Positions 11,373 to 23,495 of a DNA stretch of 64,000 nt are shown one piece after another. Position 1 is the first letter of the stretch. Each line of letters opens with the position of its first letter. Position numbers and translations under genes: made by a program. The stretch is from Elymus sibiricus (Eukaryota > Streptophyta > Magnoliopsida > Poales > Poaceae): contig CM077666.1 of NCBI GenBank assembly GCA_039707655.1, positions 398,989,886 through 399,053,885 of the forward strand, in the 5' to 3' direction. Under the pieces are notes generated by a model. The model had not been told where the DNA came from and ran no database searches. It worked only from the letters and a program-made list of their open reading frames with translations.

Positions 11373-11878
11373 TGTTATATCTCCAGGATCATATAGCACA
11401 AGTTTTGAGCCACAAAACTTATTAGGGGATGGACTTTACCTTGATTTGGCAATCAGCCCATCTTTTCTCTTAGCTCAACACCACCAAGAGGTTGATCTGG
11501 TGGCTGTGAAGTACCCTTCCCGGTGCTCCAGCACAGGCTTGATCAGCAGCCTCAGTTTCTTGAGAGAGAGAGAGAGAGCAAAGTGAGTGTGTGTGTGTGT
11601 TTGCTTGGAGCAGCAGTAGTAGCAAAAACAGCAGCCGTAGCTGCTTCTCCTCCTCTCTCTTTTCTTTATGTATTTGTACTGTGCACCAGGGGGGCCCACA
11701 CCATGAGTTGGCTGATGAGCTGCCCCTGATCCGGGCAGCTCATCAGAGTAGGTGAGCACTGTAGCACCGCCCTACTGTTCACCACTGTAGCCTTTCAGAT
11801 ATTTTTCACTTAAGCTTAATCTTTAATCTTTAGGACATAATGGCCACAGTTTAGTCTTTAAGATCACAATATCCAACA
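11373..11878 (-). repeat. 3' LTR of the copia-like element
   Basis: This is a 506-bp copy of the sequence at 17855-18362. It includes (AG)n and (GT)n microsatellites and a palindrome around CAGCTCATCAG. The inner edge is followed by the polypurine tract at 11879-11890. Confidence 0.93.
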
Positions 11879-14800
11879 TTCTCCCCCTTGATCGTAAGGC
11901 TAAACTTATAAGCCCACTTCTTAATAAAATGGCATACGAGATAAAAAGATTGCAACGGCCAATTAGTACCGCAGAACCCAGTTACTACAATATACCACTT
12001 CATCTCGAAATGGAACTTCTTTAAATTTAGGAGCTCCATGAACTTAATGCTTATTTGAAAACTTATGAGCTCATTCCTTTGTTGGAACTTATACAAAGCC
12101 AATAAAATGCAATGGTCAATTAAGTACCATTGATCTAATTAACCACAATACATCATTCCATCGAAGGAACTAACCCATCTTAAGTTTATGGGGAGATGGT
12201 GTTGCAATGGTCCCAAGAGTGCAGTTTCTCTTCATATACTCTTGTGCATATCCTTATGCGCGCGCCTTTTTGGAAAAAGAAGAGAAATATATTTTGTTTC
12301 CACAATCATCATTTTGTCCCTTAATAATAGGCTGCCATTTAATCTTTATGCCGGCAACATTAAAAGGCAAGCCTCTTTAAATATAATGCTTAGCTTTAAC
12401 ACCTTAACATAATACTTATGAACTAATCATCAAGACATTAAACTTAAGTGATGCTCAACACTTATGCCTTAGATTTAATAATTATTTATTGAGCCTTAAA
12501 ACTCAATTCATCAAGGCCTTGAATATATTTGATTCTGGAATTAATCTTTCACAATGTCATAGGTCTGACAGATACCTTTTGACATGTTACTCGAATAATC
12601 TGCACTCTTACATAATAAATTCCGGGATAAATAATCTTAAGAAAACTCCTCATTCTTGAAATTCATATGGATCAGGGACATAAATCCATATCTTAAAAGC
12701 TTATGGATTAAAGCATGCTACAACTTTAATTTGCATTCTTCATGATGTCTTAAAGAGAATTGGGTAAAGCCATTCCACAATATGACTCCCCCGCAAGGGT
12801 GAAACTTTTGTGGACAAAACTTTCGTAAATTCACACCTTGCCAAAAACCTTAGTGGTCCACAACTTGGTGGTCACCGTTATATTTAAACGCAAGCATGCA
12901 ATCCCATATATCACACATATAATTACTTTAGTGCTTAAGCCAACAAGGCAATGCTTTCCTTAATAACAACTTTCCAGGGGTCCAGTCCTGGACTTATGTC
13001 TGCCAGTTATCCCGGTCTCAAAACTTAAAAGGGCGCATAATAACTTAAGCATTAGTGATAACATAAGAATAAAACTTATCGCCCTTGAGGGAGTAAACAT
13101 AAACCTTTAGAATAAATTTAATACTCCCCTTTATGGACCAATCTTAGTGAATCTTTAAAACATTAAGAATATCTCTAAGATTAATTTAGTACCCCAAGGA
13201 AAAAACCTCAGGTCTTATGCAATATCCCTATTGCTTATTGTCAACATAATATTGACCAATCATAAGTTCCTCATTAAACTTATTTCTTACTGAGCTTTGT
13301 ACCACTGTCAGATACTGATTGTCTTAAAACTAATTAATTAACATAATTGATTCCTTTATAATGCAAAAGGAGAAACTTTATGAAATTTCCATCTCTAAAA
13401 TGGTGATCACATGTCACCTTTTCATAATTTATTCCCTCAAACTCCCATTCACATTAATTCTTTTCCAACAAGTCTTTTAATGCTTAAACTTAATAGGGAC
13501 TTTGCCAAGGATTACCTTGGCTATCAGGGAGTTAGGAATAGCTTCCTTTCGATATCAACAATGGAGCATTTAATTGCCATAAAACCCTTATGATTTAACT
13601 GCTCTCCCTTTAGTTTTTCAACATCATACTCTATTTTAGAGTATCATAATTTTTCCTCATCCTCGTTTAGTGCTTTAGAAGGATCATTATGGAGAGCATA
13701 ATTAAATCTTTTATCTCACTTACGAGATATCATATAATATGGCATAAACATCAGAAGGAACATAATAGCTAATCATATGGCATTAACATTAAAAGAACAA
13801 TTTAATTGTTCCTAATCACCATGCACTGAGGTAATAATAATAACAATACCCCTAAGAGATGGAAACTTAAGAAATTTGAATAAAAGTGGTACTTAACAAA
13901 AGCTCAACTTCCATTCATAATTCCACGCTTAGCATTACTTAAAGGACAGAAAATTCCTTACGAATTACAATACAAGCGATGGTAGTGGAATTTAAACATA
14001 CCTGGAAGTTCAATTGCTCCCCCTCGAAATGTGGACGGAGCTATTGCTCAACATTTCGACAAACTTCCATAATAGATAATCCACTTTTAGAGGAGAAGAC
14101 TTATAGAAATAATATAAGTCACATTATAGGAATAGAGGATGAAGAACTCCATTGTGTGCTAATGGAAAACTTCCATTAGCCTTAACATTAGCCTCCAGTT
14201 CCAATTTTAAAATTTCTCCTCAAAACAATCTTTGTTCATGAGGTCATACTTATAATATCCAAATTTCCTTATGGATATAAATTCCTTTGAGCTTAATCCC
14301 AGTCCACTTTATACACTTTATTGTAAATAACATAATAAAATGAACTCAAAAGCTCCGGAAATTCATCATGTCACCTTAAATCTTAAATATTTTTATGATC
14401 AATATGATCTCATAAGATTTTAAGAAGCCTTTTCAAGCTACTTCATTAATGCTAGAAATAATTTTATTACAACTGAACTAGGGAATTACTCCCCCAGATC
14501 CTTACTGGCATACTCCCCCAGATCTTTATTGGGTTTTGCTCCCAACTGATATTAATAGACAAGAAATTTATTGAATTCTTGCCAACGCCTTAGTAATCAA
14601 AGCTTCTTTAATGGGAGCTCATTAAATTTTCATTATGCATAACCTCATGAAACAATGATATATTCGTAAATTTAAATCATTACTTATGAAAAGCATTAAA
14701 TCAGCCAAAGAACTTATGACTGAATTGAAAACATTAGCAATAGGGATAATAAAAGTGTATGATCACAAACTTTTACAGTGATCATGCAAAACATAATTCC

Positions 14801-15294
14801 TCATGTAAACATTAATCTTTAGGGAATGGCACATGTATTCAATCAACTTTGGTCAGAATGAATTCACGTGCCACATCTTATCCCAAAATAACATTAAGTC
14901 TCCAATTATTATTATTTTTGATTCCACCTTAATTGGAGATGACTTAATGATCATGATAATGATCACAGAAGCTTATAGCTTCAAGAATTAATTGATCTGG
15001 GAATTAATCAGATGATTTATGGCTATAACTAAAACTTAATGAATTTATATATATAGCCATGAATCACAACATTAATCAGAGGCACTTGATTGCGGAAGCA
15101 TGCAATTCAATTATAAGTATAAACTTACAATAACTTAATAATCAATTAATTGATTTATGTCCTTTAGTTCAATTCCCCATAGTGTTTTAATATTCGTGAC
15201 CTATTTCAAAAATTTGTCCAAAAGCCTTATGCATGAGAATTCTTTTCCCAGATCATAAACTTCTTTTGTTGATATGATCCACATCAGCTTTGGC

Positions 15295-15635
15295 CAGAAG
15301 TGTATCATAACAACAAATTTTGTGATCAAGTATTTATTAATCAGCTTTGGCCAGAATAACAAATACCAGTCACACTTTATGGCCTCTTCAAACTTCTTTT
15401 ACTGATCCAACTCACATCAGCTTTGGCCAGAAGTGAGCAAGAGCAGTAAAATCTTTTGCAGTCAGATATTCGTCAACCAGCTTTGGCCAGGATGACAAAC
15501 ATCAACCACACTTAATTGAAATCATGTCTCTTTATTCTTCTTTTATTGAACTGGTCCACATCAACTTTGGTCAGAAGTGGACAAGAACAATAAAATTTTG
15601 CAGTCATGTACCCACCAATCAGCTTTGGCCAGAAT
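15295..15635. repeat. Cluster of CAGCTTTGGCCAG motif copies
   Basis: Six copies or near copies of CAGCTTTGGCCAGAA occur at about 15295, 15342, 15418, 15478, 15561 and 15619, embedded in longer imperfect repeats that also contain GATCCACATCAGC and GACAAACA. A related copy lies near 14846. These are imperfect tandem duplications inside the non-coding interior of the copia-like element. Confidence 0.75.
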
Positions 15636-17840
15636 GGTAAATACAGACCACGCTTTAATTAATCAGAGACATTTAATAAAACAGCCTCATTAATTATGTA
15701 TGGCTTAAGGACAAAACTTCTTCAGTGGGCAATAAGTTATGACAATCCATGGTTTGATTGAATATAACCATGAAAAGACAACATTAGGTATTCTTTATGC
15801 CCAAAAATTAATCTTAATTCAGATCAAAAGCCACTTAATTTCTTTAAATCAATCATTGATTGAACTTTGAGGAACATCATTATCATAAAGGCCTCATTCA
15901 AAATATAATTTTATTGAGGCCACATTAAAATTAAAATCTTAAAGCTTTCTAATATGGAATTAATTAGAGAAGCACATCTTAAACTTTAAATAGAATATCA
16001 TTACTCTGAAATTAAGACATGATAAAATACCTTAAAATAATTAACCATAACATAATTGCCTTAGGAAAGATTAAGGTTATTATAATACCATAATAATCAT
16101 TAAATATGGCATTAGGATATGGTAATGATTATTATGATCATAAACATGCCATAAAAATTGATTAAACATACTAACATAATAGCATAAATAACCTTAGCAT
16201 GGCATAATATGACATTAAAATATAACAGGAGTTAAAAAAAATACCTAAATAATTAATTGCTAAAAAATAACCATAATAATTTATGCATTAAATTTAGCCC
16301 TAAAAAATGTTCACTTTATCACATAAATTCAACCATTATTAGGAAAAAACATTTGGCATTTTCCCTGAATTGCCCATAACAGAATTTTGCCCAGAAACAT
16401 AAGAGGTGTTTTTTTTCTCTGGGCTAAAAGAAACTGCTGCTGAGCTGAGCCAGAAAAAACACCAGCTAGCCCAGCCAGCCGCCTCTGGCTCCCCCTGTTC
16501 TCCTAGGCCATAGCCTGGCCTGGCCTGTGCCGAAACGGCCCAGTAGCCCAGCCAGAGCAGCAGGTTGCTGCGAGCAAAACAGACGCAGCCCGCAGCCGCC
16601 CGCGGAACCCTAGCCATTTGCCCCCTTCCCCCGATCCCCTTTCTCCTCCCAACTCAACGGCGATGACCGCGAGAGGAAGGGCGAGGAACGGCGGCAAAAA
16701 AACGGCCACAGCGGAGGAAGGGAACGACGCCGGTGAGCCTCACTCGCCGGGGTCCCGTGCGGCTTTGGCCTGCACGAGGCTCCGTCGAGCGGGGCTTTGC
16801 CGGCGTTCAGTGCGACGCAGCCGCGCGTGCGGACGTCCCTGCAGCGGCAGCGGCGAGCGGCGCTATTAAATCCAGCGAGGCAGCGCTCCTCCTTCGACGA
16901 CAAGCGCGAGGAGAGCAGCAGCAGCAACCGCTGGTGTAGTGGGTGGCCAGGCGACTTGGGCTCGAGCCCAGGCAAGCCTGCCGGCGTTAGATAGTGGTGA
17001 TGGCGACGGCGCACGACGGCGACAAGCACCACACCCATAAGGTAAATCCACAGCTTTTAGATCATTAGAATCTTGAGCTAGGGTTCCACCGATTTGGGGA
17101 TTTCATCATTAGGGTTTTGGATTATGGAGTTTTCGCTAAGGGATTGCTCAAATCATTATATCCCCACTTAATTGAGCTCTTACCGAAACCACAGCATCAA
17201 CAGCAACAGGAAATTATGAAATTATTGAGCTAGGGTTTCGGATTTGGGGAAATCCTTAGGGTTTTGACATAATTGAAATATTTCTCCACCAATTCTTGCA
17301 TGAACCGAAACCATAGCAACATAATCAGGGGAGAAATTAAAATGATTTTATTTCTAGGGTTTCCATAAATTGGGAATTTCTTGTGCAGATGCATTAGTCC
17401 CCTGTAATTAGCATCAAAATGGAACCCTTGAACTTTATTAAAGGAAAAACAGAAAACAAATTCTGTTTTTTAGAGTTCCTGGAATTTGGGGATTTTGTTT
17501 AAATTGACACTTAATTGTTTCAATCCCCTTTAAGCATAATCAATTGAAACCCTGAAGCCTCACTTTAATCTGTTAGGGCTTAGAACTTGATCATTTTAGG
17601 GCTAAATAAACTTGATCCAGCATGGACAGGAAGAACAATATGAACTTGATCATAAACTTGGCTTAAACACAACAGATCAAATCTGTTCTGTTACTTAAAG
17701 GGCTCAAATAAATTCAAGCTGTGCTAAAACATTAAGGACAGCTTGATCTTAAACATGAATAGAAAGAACCCTTTAAAACTTTAACTTGATCAAACAGATC
17801 AAGCAAGAACTTGAGCCAAGGGCTGAAACTTAATGCTATA

Positions 17841-17854
17841 GGCTCTGGTGCCAT
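17841..17854 (-). other. Primer-binding site of the copia-like element
   Basis: On the minus strand this reads ATGGCACCAGAGCC directly after the 5' LTR. It matches the initiator tRNA-Met primer site at all but two core positions and sets the element's orientation. Confidence 0.8.
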
Positions 17855-18362
17855 TGTTATATCTCCAGGATCATATAGCACAAGTTTTGAGCCACAAAAC
17901 TTATTAGGGGATGGACTTTACCTTGATTTGGCAATCAGCCCATCTTTTCTCTTAGCTCAACACCACCAAGAGGTTGATCTGGTGGCTGTGAAGTACCCTT
18001 CCCGGTGCTCCAGCACAGGCTTGATCAGCAGCCTCAGTTTCTTGAGAGAGAGAGAGAGAGAGCAAAGTGAGTGTGTGTGTGTGTTTGCTTGGAGCAGCAG
18101 TAGTAGCAAAAACAGCTGCCGTAGCTGCTTCTCCTCCTCTCTCTTTTCTTTATGTATTTGTACTGTGCACCAGGGGGGGCCACACCATGAGTTGGCTGAT
18201 GAGCTGCCCCTGATCAGGGCAGCTCATCAGAGTAGGTGAGCATTGTAGCACCGCCCTACTGTTCACCACTGTAGCCTTTCAGATATTTTTCACTTAAGCT
18301 TAATCTTTAATCTTTAGGACATAATGGCCACAGTTTAGTCTTTAAGATCATAATATCCAACA
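17855..18362 (-). repeat. 5' LTR of the copia-like element
   Basis: This is a 508-bp direct copy of 11373-11878 with about five substitutions. Promoter activity would be directed leftward. Confidence 0.93.
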
Positions 18363-19447
18363 GGTTATACTCCAACTGGTAAGGCAGCGAGTGAGTGATC
18401 TAGGACCTAGCCTAGATATGGTACACCGAGGAAGTGGAAGACATGCATGTCATGGAGTTAGTTGGAGAAAGGGATAACTGCATATTACTAGCGAAGAATT
18501 TTGAGAAAATCAGTGAAGGATGCCGCTCTTCTGATGAAATCAGTAAATGAATTTTCGCAAAAAAAAAAAAATCAGTAAAGGAATGATTGGATTAAAGCTT
18601 CTCTTGATTTATTTGTGTATGAGTATGATATACTACCAGGTTATCAAAACCAGCATGGTAAAGATTCCGTTTCTGTCCTTTCAGCTCCACGACACGAGTT
18701 ACTGTTTTACCATCAATCTGAAGTCACAAACAACAGGCATGTCATGTACTCGTCTAGATACACTTATTTCAGTGACAGTTAATTCCGAACAGAGGGAGTA
18801 CTTGTAGCTATTGCTTGTTTTCTAGCTAGGAGAAGGGTCCGGGATAAGATCAGATTGTATACCTTCAGGGTGGTGGAGTATGGCATGGCGAGCATATTTG
18901 CTCTTTTGTCCAATATGCATGTAGCGAGTTAGGAACAGCCGATGCTATGCCAAAAGAGATAGATAGCTTTGTGCCTGTAATCGCAGTACAAGCTTCCACA
19001 TAAACTAGGAAATGGGAAAAGGCAGAAGCATCTTTGCTTTGCGCGCGAGTAAATTGACGTGGGTTTTGGCTTGCCTGTCCATTAGGCCTTTCTTTCTTTT
19101 CTTTTTCGGCAAGAACCAGCAGCTACCCGATGAATTGACATGCGTCATGGCGATCAATCGATCAGACCAGCCTTGCTAGCTGGCTACCCATGTACGTGGT
19201 ACTACGTACCATCGTGTCTACCTGCCATGTTGTATTGTAGCGTGGCTGTAAAATTAACCTGCAACCGGTGATCACTAGCTGACTAGACTAGCGGTACGTT
19301 GCATACCAATTCAGGCACGCGCGAGCATTGTCTAGCTAGGTAGCTTTGGTTCACGCCTACCTTATGCAGTCTTCCTCTCCGTATGACGGCTAGATCTGTG
19401 TACGCAAATTGACCATATGCTACTCTCATATATTCCTGCTTCTTTCA
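18363..19447. other. Intergenic DNA between two mobile elements
   Basis: No gene recognised. It contains one poly(A) micro-insert (18553) and the right end of a degraded Stowaway element near 18790 (GAACAGAGGGAGTA). Confidence 0.5.
18553..18568 (+). mobile_element. Micro-retroposon scar: short tag plus poly(A)
   Basis: The insert is TTTCGC followed by ten A. A 16-bp direct repeat AAATCAGTAAA(T/G)GAAT with one mismatch flanks it at 18537-18552 and 18569-18584. Confidence 0.6.
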
Positions 19448-20972
19448 GGGCATCTCCAATGTCGACCCGTAAATTTCTTCCCGCATCCGTCCAAGGACAG
19501 GGGACCAGTCCACAGACACGTATGCGGGAGGTGGTCATCCAACGCTGCCCGCATATATCCGGCCTCTCTATTTTTTTTTAAAGTCGCCGTGTTCAAATAG
19601 CCACATACATAGAATAGAGACGTTTAGATAGGCGCATAAATAGAGTACATACATTCAAATAGCCGTGTGGAGCAGTAGTTCAAATTTAAAAAAGCTCAAA
19701 TATTATATTCCAACATTGTTGTCCCCTTTAACCGCCCACTGATGCTCAATCAGATCTTCCTTCAGCTGCTCGTGAGTTGGTCGATTCCGAATTTGTTGAT
19801 GTATTTGAATAAACTCTTCAAATGTGGCCGGATTCTGGTATGAAAGTTCGATAGGATCACCCATGTTCTCAAATTCTAGAGCTGCAGCAGCATCCTCACC
19901 CTCGTCCTCGACGATCATGTTGTGCATGATCACACAACATGTCATCATCTCCCACAAGGTCTCTGGATCCCATTGTTTAGCAGATCCACGAACAACTGCA
20001 AAACGGGCATGCAAAACTCCAAATATCCTCTCGACATCCTTTCTAGCTGCTTCTTGTCTTTGGGCAAAGTGAGACTTTTTCTGGCCAACTGGGTTAGAGA
20101 TGGTGCTGACAGAGGTAGCCCACGGAGGATAGATAATGTCAACCAGATAGTAGCTCATGTTGTACTCATGTCCATTGACAGTATAGTGGCAAGGAGAAGC
20201 TTTTCCTTCAATCAGCCTCGCAAACAATGGTGATCGTTGCAGCATATTGATGTCATTATGAGACCCGGACATGCCAAATCCAAAGATCATGTGATGCAAC
20301 TGCTTCAAGAATGATGGTGGGCTGATATTGCCCTTGTAAAGCCTTCGGGCGGTTCTTCCATTTCCAATGCATGCAGTCAAGAGATCCAAGCAAACCTGAC
20401 CACCCTCTTGCTTCTGAGATTGCCAAGAACCTCTCGGTGTCTACCACAGTTGGTTCTCTCAGGTACTGAGATCCAAACACCTCGACCACGGCAGTTGCAA
20501 ACCTGACCATGGCATCTCCGCATGTGCTCTCAGACATCCGTAGGTACTCGTCCCACGAATCAGCGGCCGTGCCATATGCAAGCATCCGGAGTGCGGTCGT
20601 GCACTTCTGGCAACCAGAGAACCCAATCGTTCGCACGCCGTCCTTCTTCAAGATGAAATAGTCATCATAGGACCGAACGCCATGGTACAAACAATCGAAG
20701 ACAGTCTTGCGCATCCGAAAACGCTGGCAAAAATGGTCAGCGAAGTGTGCATCGAGGGCAAAGTAGTCGGCCATCAGTGTCAAATGGTCGCGCGCCTTGT
20801 TGCGGTTGAGCACTCGATGGCCCTTGATCGATCCCTTGAAATTGAGAACATGTTCCTCCGCACGCTCCGCGTCTTCAAGGACCGCCTGCATCATCGCTGT
20901 CTAATCCGTGCAATCCTCCCCGTCGGACGACTCAACATAGTGCTCGTATATGTACTCCAAATCGGAATCCAT
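19448..20972 (-). pseudogene. PIF/Harbinger transposase, broken
   Basis: The minus-strand reading starts at an ATG at 20972 (MDSDLEYIYEHYVESS), meets an in-frame stop, resumes at MMQAVLEDAERAEEHVLNF (20894) and ends at a stop at 19703. It matches the PIF/Harbinger DDE transposase family: the first catalytic Asp is in GSLDCMHW, the second in GSHNDINMLQRSPLF, and the Glu in RKDVERIFGVLHARF. A few residues are missing near QGQY. At about 20270-20290 a small deletion shifts frame, so DLWIWH and GMSGSHND are no longer continuous. With a stop and a frameshift it cannot make active transposase. The sequence GGGCATCTCCAAT at 19448 resembles a Harbinger terminal repeat and probably marks the left end; no right end was found. 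Confidence 0.85.
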
Positions 20973-21731
20973 TGCTGGAAAGAAGAAGGGACAACTTTTT
21001 TAGCTCCGGCAATTCATCGAATAGTTGCCGGGCATGGTGAGTATAGCAGTAGCGGATGGTACCCGACGGGGCGGGCGGAGGAGAGGGGTTGAACGGTGAC
21101 GGAGGAGAAGCGGGGTGGAGCCCGGCTAGAACGTTCGAGGTGACAAAGACATAGAGTTCCGACAAGGGTGTGGCATGAACACATGGCAACTCCGAACATT
21201 TTTTATGGCAAGTTTAGTGACGCGGGGATGGCAACTTTAGTTGTCAAGCATGACAACTTTTTTTCGGATGGCAAGTTTCAGTTTTTTTTTTGTTTTTTTC
21301 TCTCTTCGTATGGCAACTTTAGTTGTAAAAAAGGTGGGCCGAAGTGCTTTGTGCCACATGTGTGGCACTTATTATTTTGGAAAAGAATATAGCAGAAACA
21401 GGTCGTTTGCATCACATAGTATTGCTCTAGATCCTCTGTCTGAATCGAAAGCGGCATCCACATAACATGCGAGCCTCTCCTGTGACGTCGCAATCTCTAT
21501 CAGCCCCTGCGTGTGGCCGACTAGCATGATCACGCTGAAAAACTACGACGAAATCTCAGTCACTTCTGCGAGCTTGATCGGATCTCGAGCGCGAAACTCC
21601 TGAATGGCCCGTTGCAAACCAGAGCTGTCGTCCATCGCCGGCGGAAAGAGCGAGCGGCGGCTGTCGCGAGGAGAGCACTAGTTCAGTGGGTAAGTGAGTA
21701 CAACCTAGGGGCACATTTGTGATTTGTATGA
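20973..21731. other. Intergenic region with ATGGCAACTTT-type repeats
   Basis: At 21180-21325 the motif ATGGCAA(C/G)TTT recurs at least four times, with related forms such as GTCAAGCATGACAACTTT. This looks like degraded mobile-element sequence, possibly the outer part of the adjacent Harbinger element. No gene recognised. Confidence 0.4.
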
Positions 21732-21745
21732 TTTTGCAAGAGTTT

Positions 21746-21765
21746 TTTTTTAAAAAAAAGAAGAT
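21746..21765 (-). mobile_element. Micro-retroposon scar upstream of TGD1
   Basis: The insert contains T-rich and A-rich runs. A perfect 14-bp direct repeat TTTTGCAAGAGTTT flanks it at 21732-21745 and 21766-21779. The minus-strand reading ends in poly(A), but orientation is less certain than for the others because both homopolymers occur. Confidence 0.5.
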
Positions 21766-21916
21766 TTTTGCAAGAGTTTGGGGGTTGATTTAACCGGGTT
21801 GGATGTTCAGGGGGATTTCTTGTCCAGCCCAGTAGCGCCTTTATCGTGGCCCACCAGAGACTCCTTCCTCCACGCCGATACGGCCATTCCCCATCGCTTC
21901 CCACCCACTCCCACAC

Positions 21917-21995
21917 GGCCACCGCGACCACCACTGTCCCGATCTCCGGCCACCGCGACCACCACTGTCCCGATCTCCGGCCACCGCGACCACCA
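21917..21995 (+). repeat. 31-bp tandem repeat in the TGD1 5' leader
   Basis: Copies start at 21917, 21948 and 21979; each begins GGCCACCGCGACCACCAC and the first two continue TGTCCCGATCTCC. About 2.6 copies end just before the TGD1 start codon at 22004. The unit length is not a multiple of three. Confidence 0.85.
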
Positions 21996-22003
21996 CCGGC
22001 ACC

Positions 22004-23029
22004 ATGTCATCCACCATGGCAGGGGCCGCCCTCCTCCTCCGCCCCACCTCCGCCACGACGAACCCTCTCCTCCGCCTTTCCAGCCCCTGCCCCAAATCCC
22101 ACCTCGTCCGCCTCCACTCGCCACGCCGCCGCCTCCCCGTCCTCCGCCTCTCCCTCACGCCCCCCGCCACCGCCGGCAGCAATTCAGCGCCTTCGCCTTC
22201 CCCTCCGGCCCCGTCCCCCACGCCCCCGCCTCCTCTTTTCGCCAACTGGTCCCCGCCGCGCGCGATCTGGCGGGGGCTCTCGGCGCTGCTCCTTGCAGGG
22301 CAGGTCTTCCACCGCGTCCTGACGGGACGCGTCCACCGCCGCAACCTCCTCGCCCAGCTCCGCCGCGTGGGCCCCGGGAGCGCGGGGGTCTCGCTCCTCA
22401 CCGCCGCCTTCGTCGGCATGGCCTTCACCATCCAGTTCGTGCGCGAGTTCACCCGCCTCGGTCTCCACCGCTCCGTTGGTGGCGTCCTTGCCCTCGCGCT
22501 CGCTCGCGAGCTCACCCCGGTGGTCACCGCCGTCGTCGCTGCCGGCCGAGTTGGCTCCGCCTTTGCCGCCGAGCTCGGCACCATGCAGGTGTCTGAGCAG
22601 ACCGACACTCTCCGCGTCCTCGGTTCACAGCCCATCGATTACCTCGTGGTCCCCCGTGTCCTCGCTTGCGTGCTTGCGCTCCCTGTCCTCACGCTCATCA
22701 GCTTCGCCCTCGGGCTCGCCTCCTCGGCGTTCTTGGCCGATGCCGTCTTTGATGTAAGCACCAGCATCATTCTGGAGTCAGCACGCAAGGCGCTGCGTCC
22801 ATGGGACTTGATCAGCGCCTTGATAAAATCTCAGGTGTTCGGTGCCATTATCGCGGTGGTGAGCTGTGCATGGGGTGTGACAACCCACGGAGGAGCCAAG
22901 GGCGTTGGCGAGTCCACAACGTCTGCAGTGGTCATTTCCTTGGTTGGAATTTTCATTGCAGACTTCGCTCTTTCGTGCCTGTTCTTCCAGGCTGGTGCTG
23001 GTGATTCGCTCAAGCACGCGATGGGTTAA
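22004..23029 (+). CDS. TGD1: Chloroplast lipid-import permease TGD1
   Basis: The single exon is intact and encodes 341 residues. Residues 1 to about 80 are rich in Ser, Pro, Arg and Ala with almost no acidic residues, as in a chloroplast transit peptide. Residues about 100-340 form an MlaE-type permease domain with several membrane segments. The family signature is at 169-194 (ELTPVVTAVVAAGRVGSAF then AAELGTM), followed by the E-Q-x-D-T-L-R-V-L-G block at 198-207. TGD1 is the membrane subunit of the inner-envelope TGD1-TGD2-TGD3 ABC-type importer, which brings ER-derived lipid (probably phosphatidic acid) into plastids for galactolipid synthesis. An alternative in-frame start at Met5 is possible. 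It lies tail to tail with the thioesterase pseudogene, 466 bp between stop codons. It could only be confused with a bacterial-type MlaE of other origin, which the transit peptide argues against. Confidence 0.96.
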   Translation: MSSTMAGAALLLRPTSATTNPLLRLSSPCPKSHLVRLHSPRRRLPVLRLSLTPPATAGSNSAPSPSPPAPSPTPPPPLFANWSPPRAIWRGLSALLLAGQVFHRVLTGRVHRRNLLAQLRRVGPGSAGVSLLTAAFVGMAFTIQFVREFTRLGLHRSVGGVLALALARELTPVVTAVVAAGRVGSAFAAELGTMQVSEQTDTLRVLGSQPIDYLVVPRVLACVLALPVLTLISFALGLASSAFLADAVFDVSTSIILESARKALRPWDLISALIKSQVFGAIIAVVSCAWGVTTHGGAKGVGESTTSAVVISLVGIFIADFALSCLFFQAGAGDSLKHAMG

Positions 23030-23495
23030 GGCAAGACCACAGCAGATAATTTTTTGCGTGGTAGCAGCATAATTTAGTTTTGTACATCGACCAAAGTGTA
23101 GTAGTGGATTCAAGGAGGTCAGCATTGAAACATCAGCCACACTCCAGGTGAATGAGTTATTTTTGTTGTGATATCCTTTGGAAGTAAACTATTATGCATT
23201 ATGCACATTCTGCAGTTTTTTGCTCAGTTGTTTGCATATTATTTGTGTATAGTATTACCACCACTTGAAAAAAGAAATAAAACTACTTGTGTCCAAGTTG
23301 CACTTTCTAACAGAGATGTAAAGCATTTTAAGATCAGCTCAAGCATTCAAGCGGCACAGTAAAATACAAATGTTTTTACTGAGATATGGTGCTGTGAGGA
23401 AACCACAGTGAATTGGTGATCAATTGCAACGTTGTACTCCAGGAGATCACATACATTAGGTCTTAAGAAGAATAGTGGCAATTCCTTTCGATGCT

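Larger units (their letters stand above)
11373..18362 (-). mobile_element. Non-autonomous copia-like LTR retrotransposon
   Basis: Two direct LTRs of 506 and 508 bp bound a 5,976-bp interior. Read on the minus strand, the LTRs start TGTTGGATATT and end GATATAACA. Directly inside the right LTR lies TGGCACCAGAGCC, close to the initiator-tRNA-Met primer site TGGTATCAGAGCC, and directly inside the left LTR lies the purine tract AAGGGGGAGAA. The element therefore points to the minus strand. The flanks GGTTG and GGTTA are a near-match 5-bp duplication. By eye the LTRs differ at only about five positions plus microsatellite length, so it is young. No gag, protease, integrase or RT was seen: the interior is very AT-rich apart from a GC-rich block at 16.4-17.0 kb near the 5' end, possibly captured host sequence. 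It probably moves with proteins supplied in trans. Confidence 0.88.

Noticed and set aside
21841..22635. 264-codon minus-strand frame over TGD1
   Set aside because: GC-rich antisense shadow with no domain; the sense strand encodes a complete MlaE-type permease.
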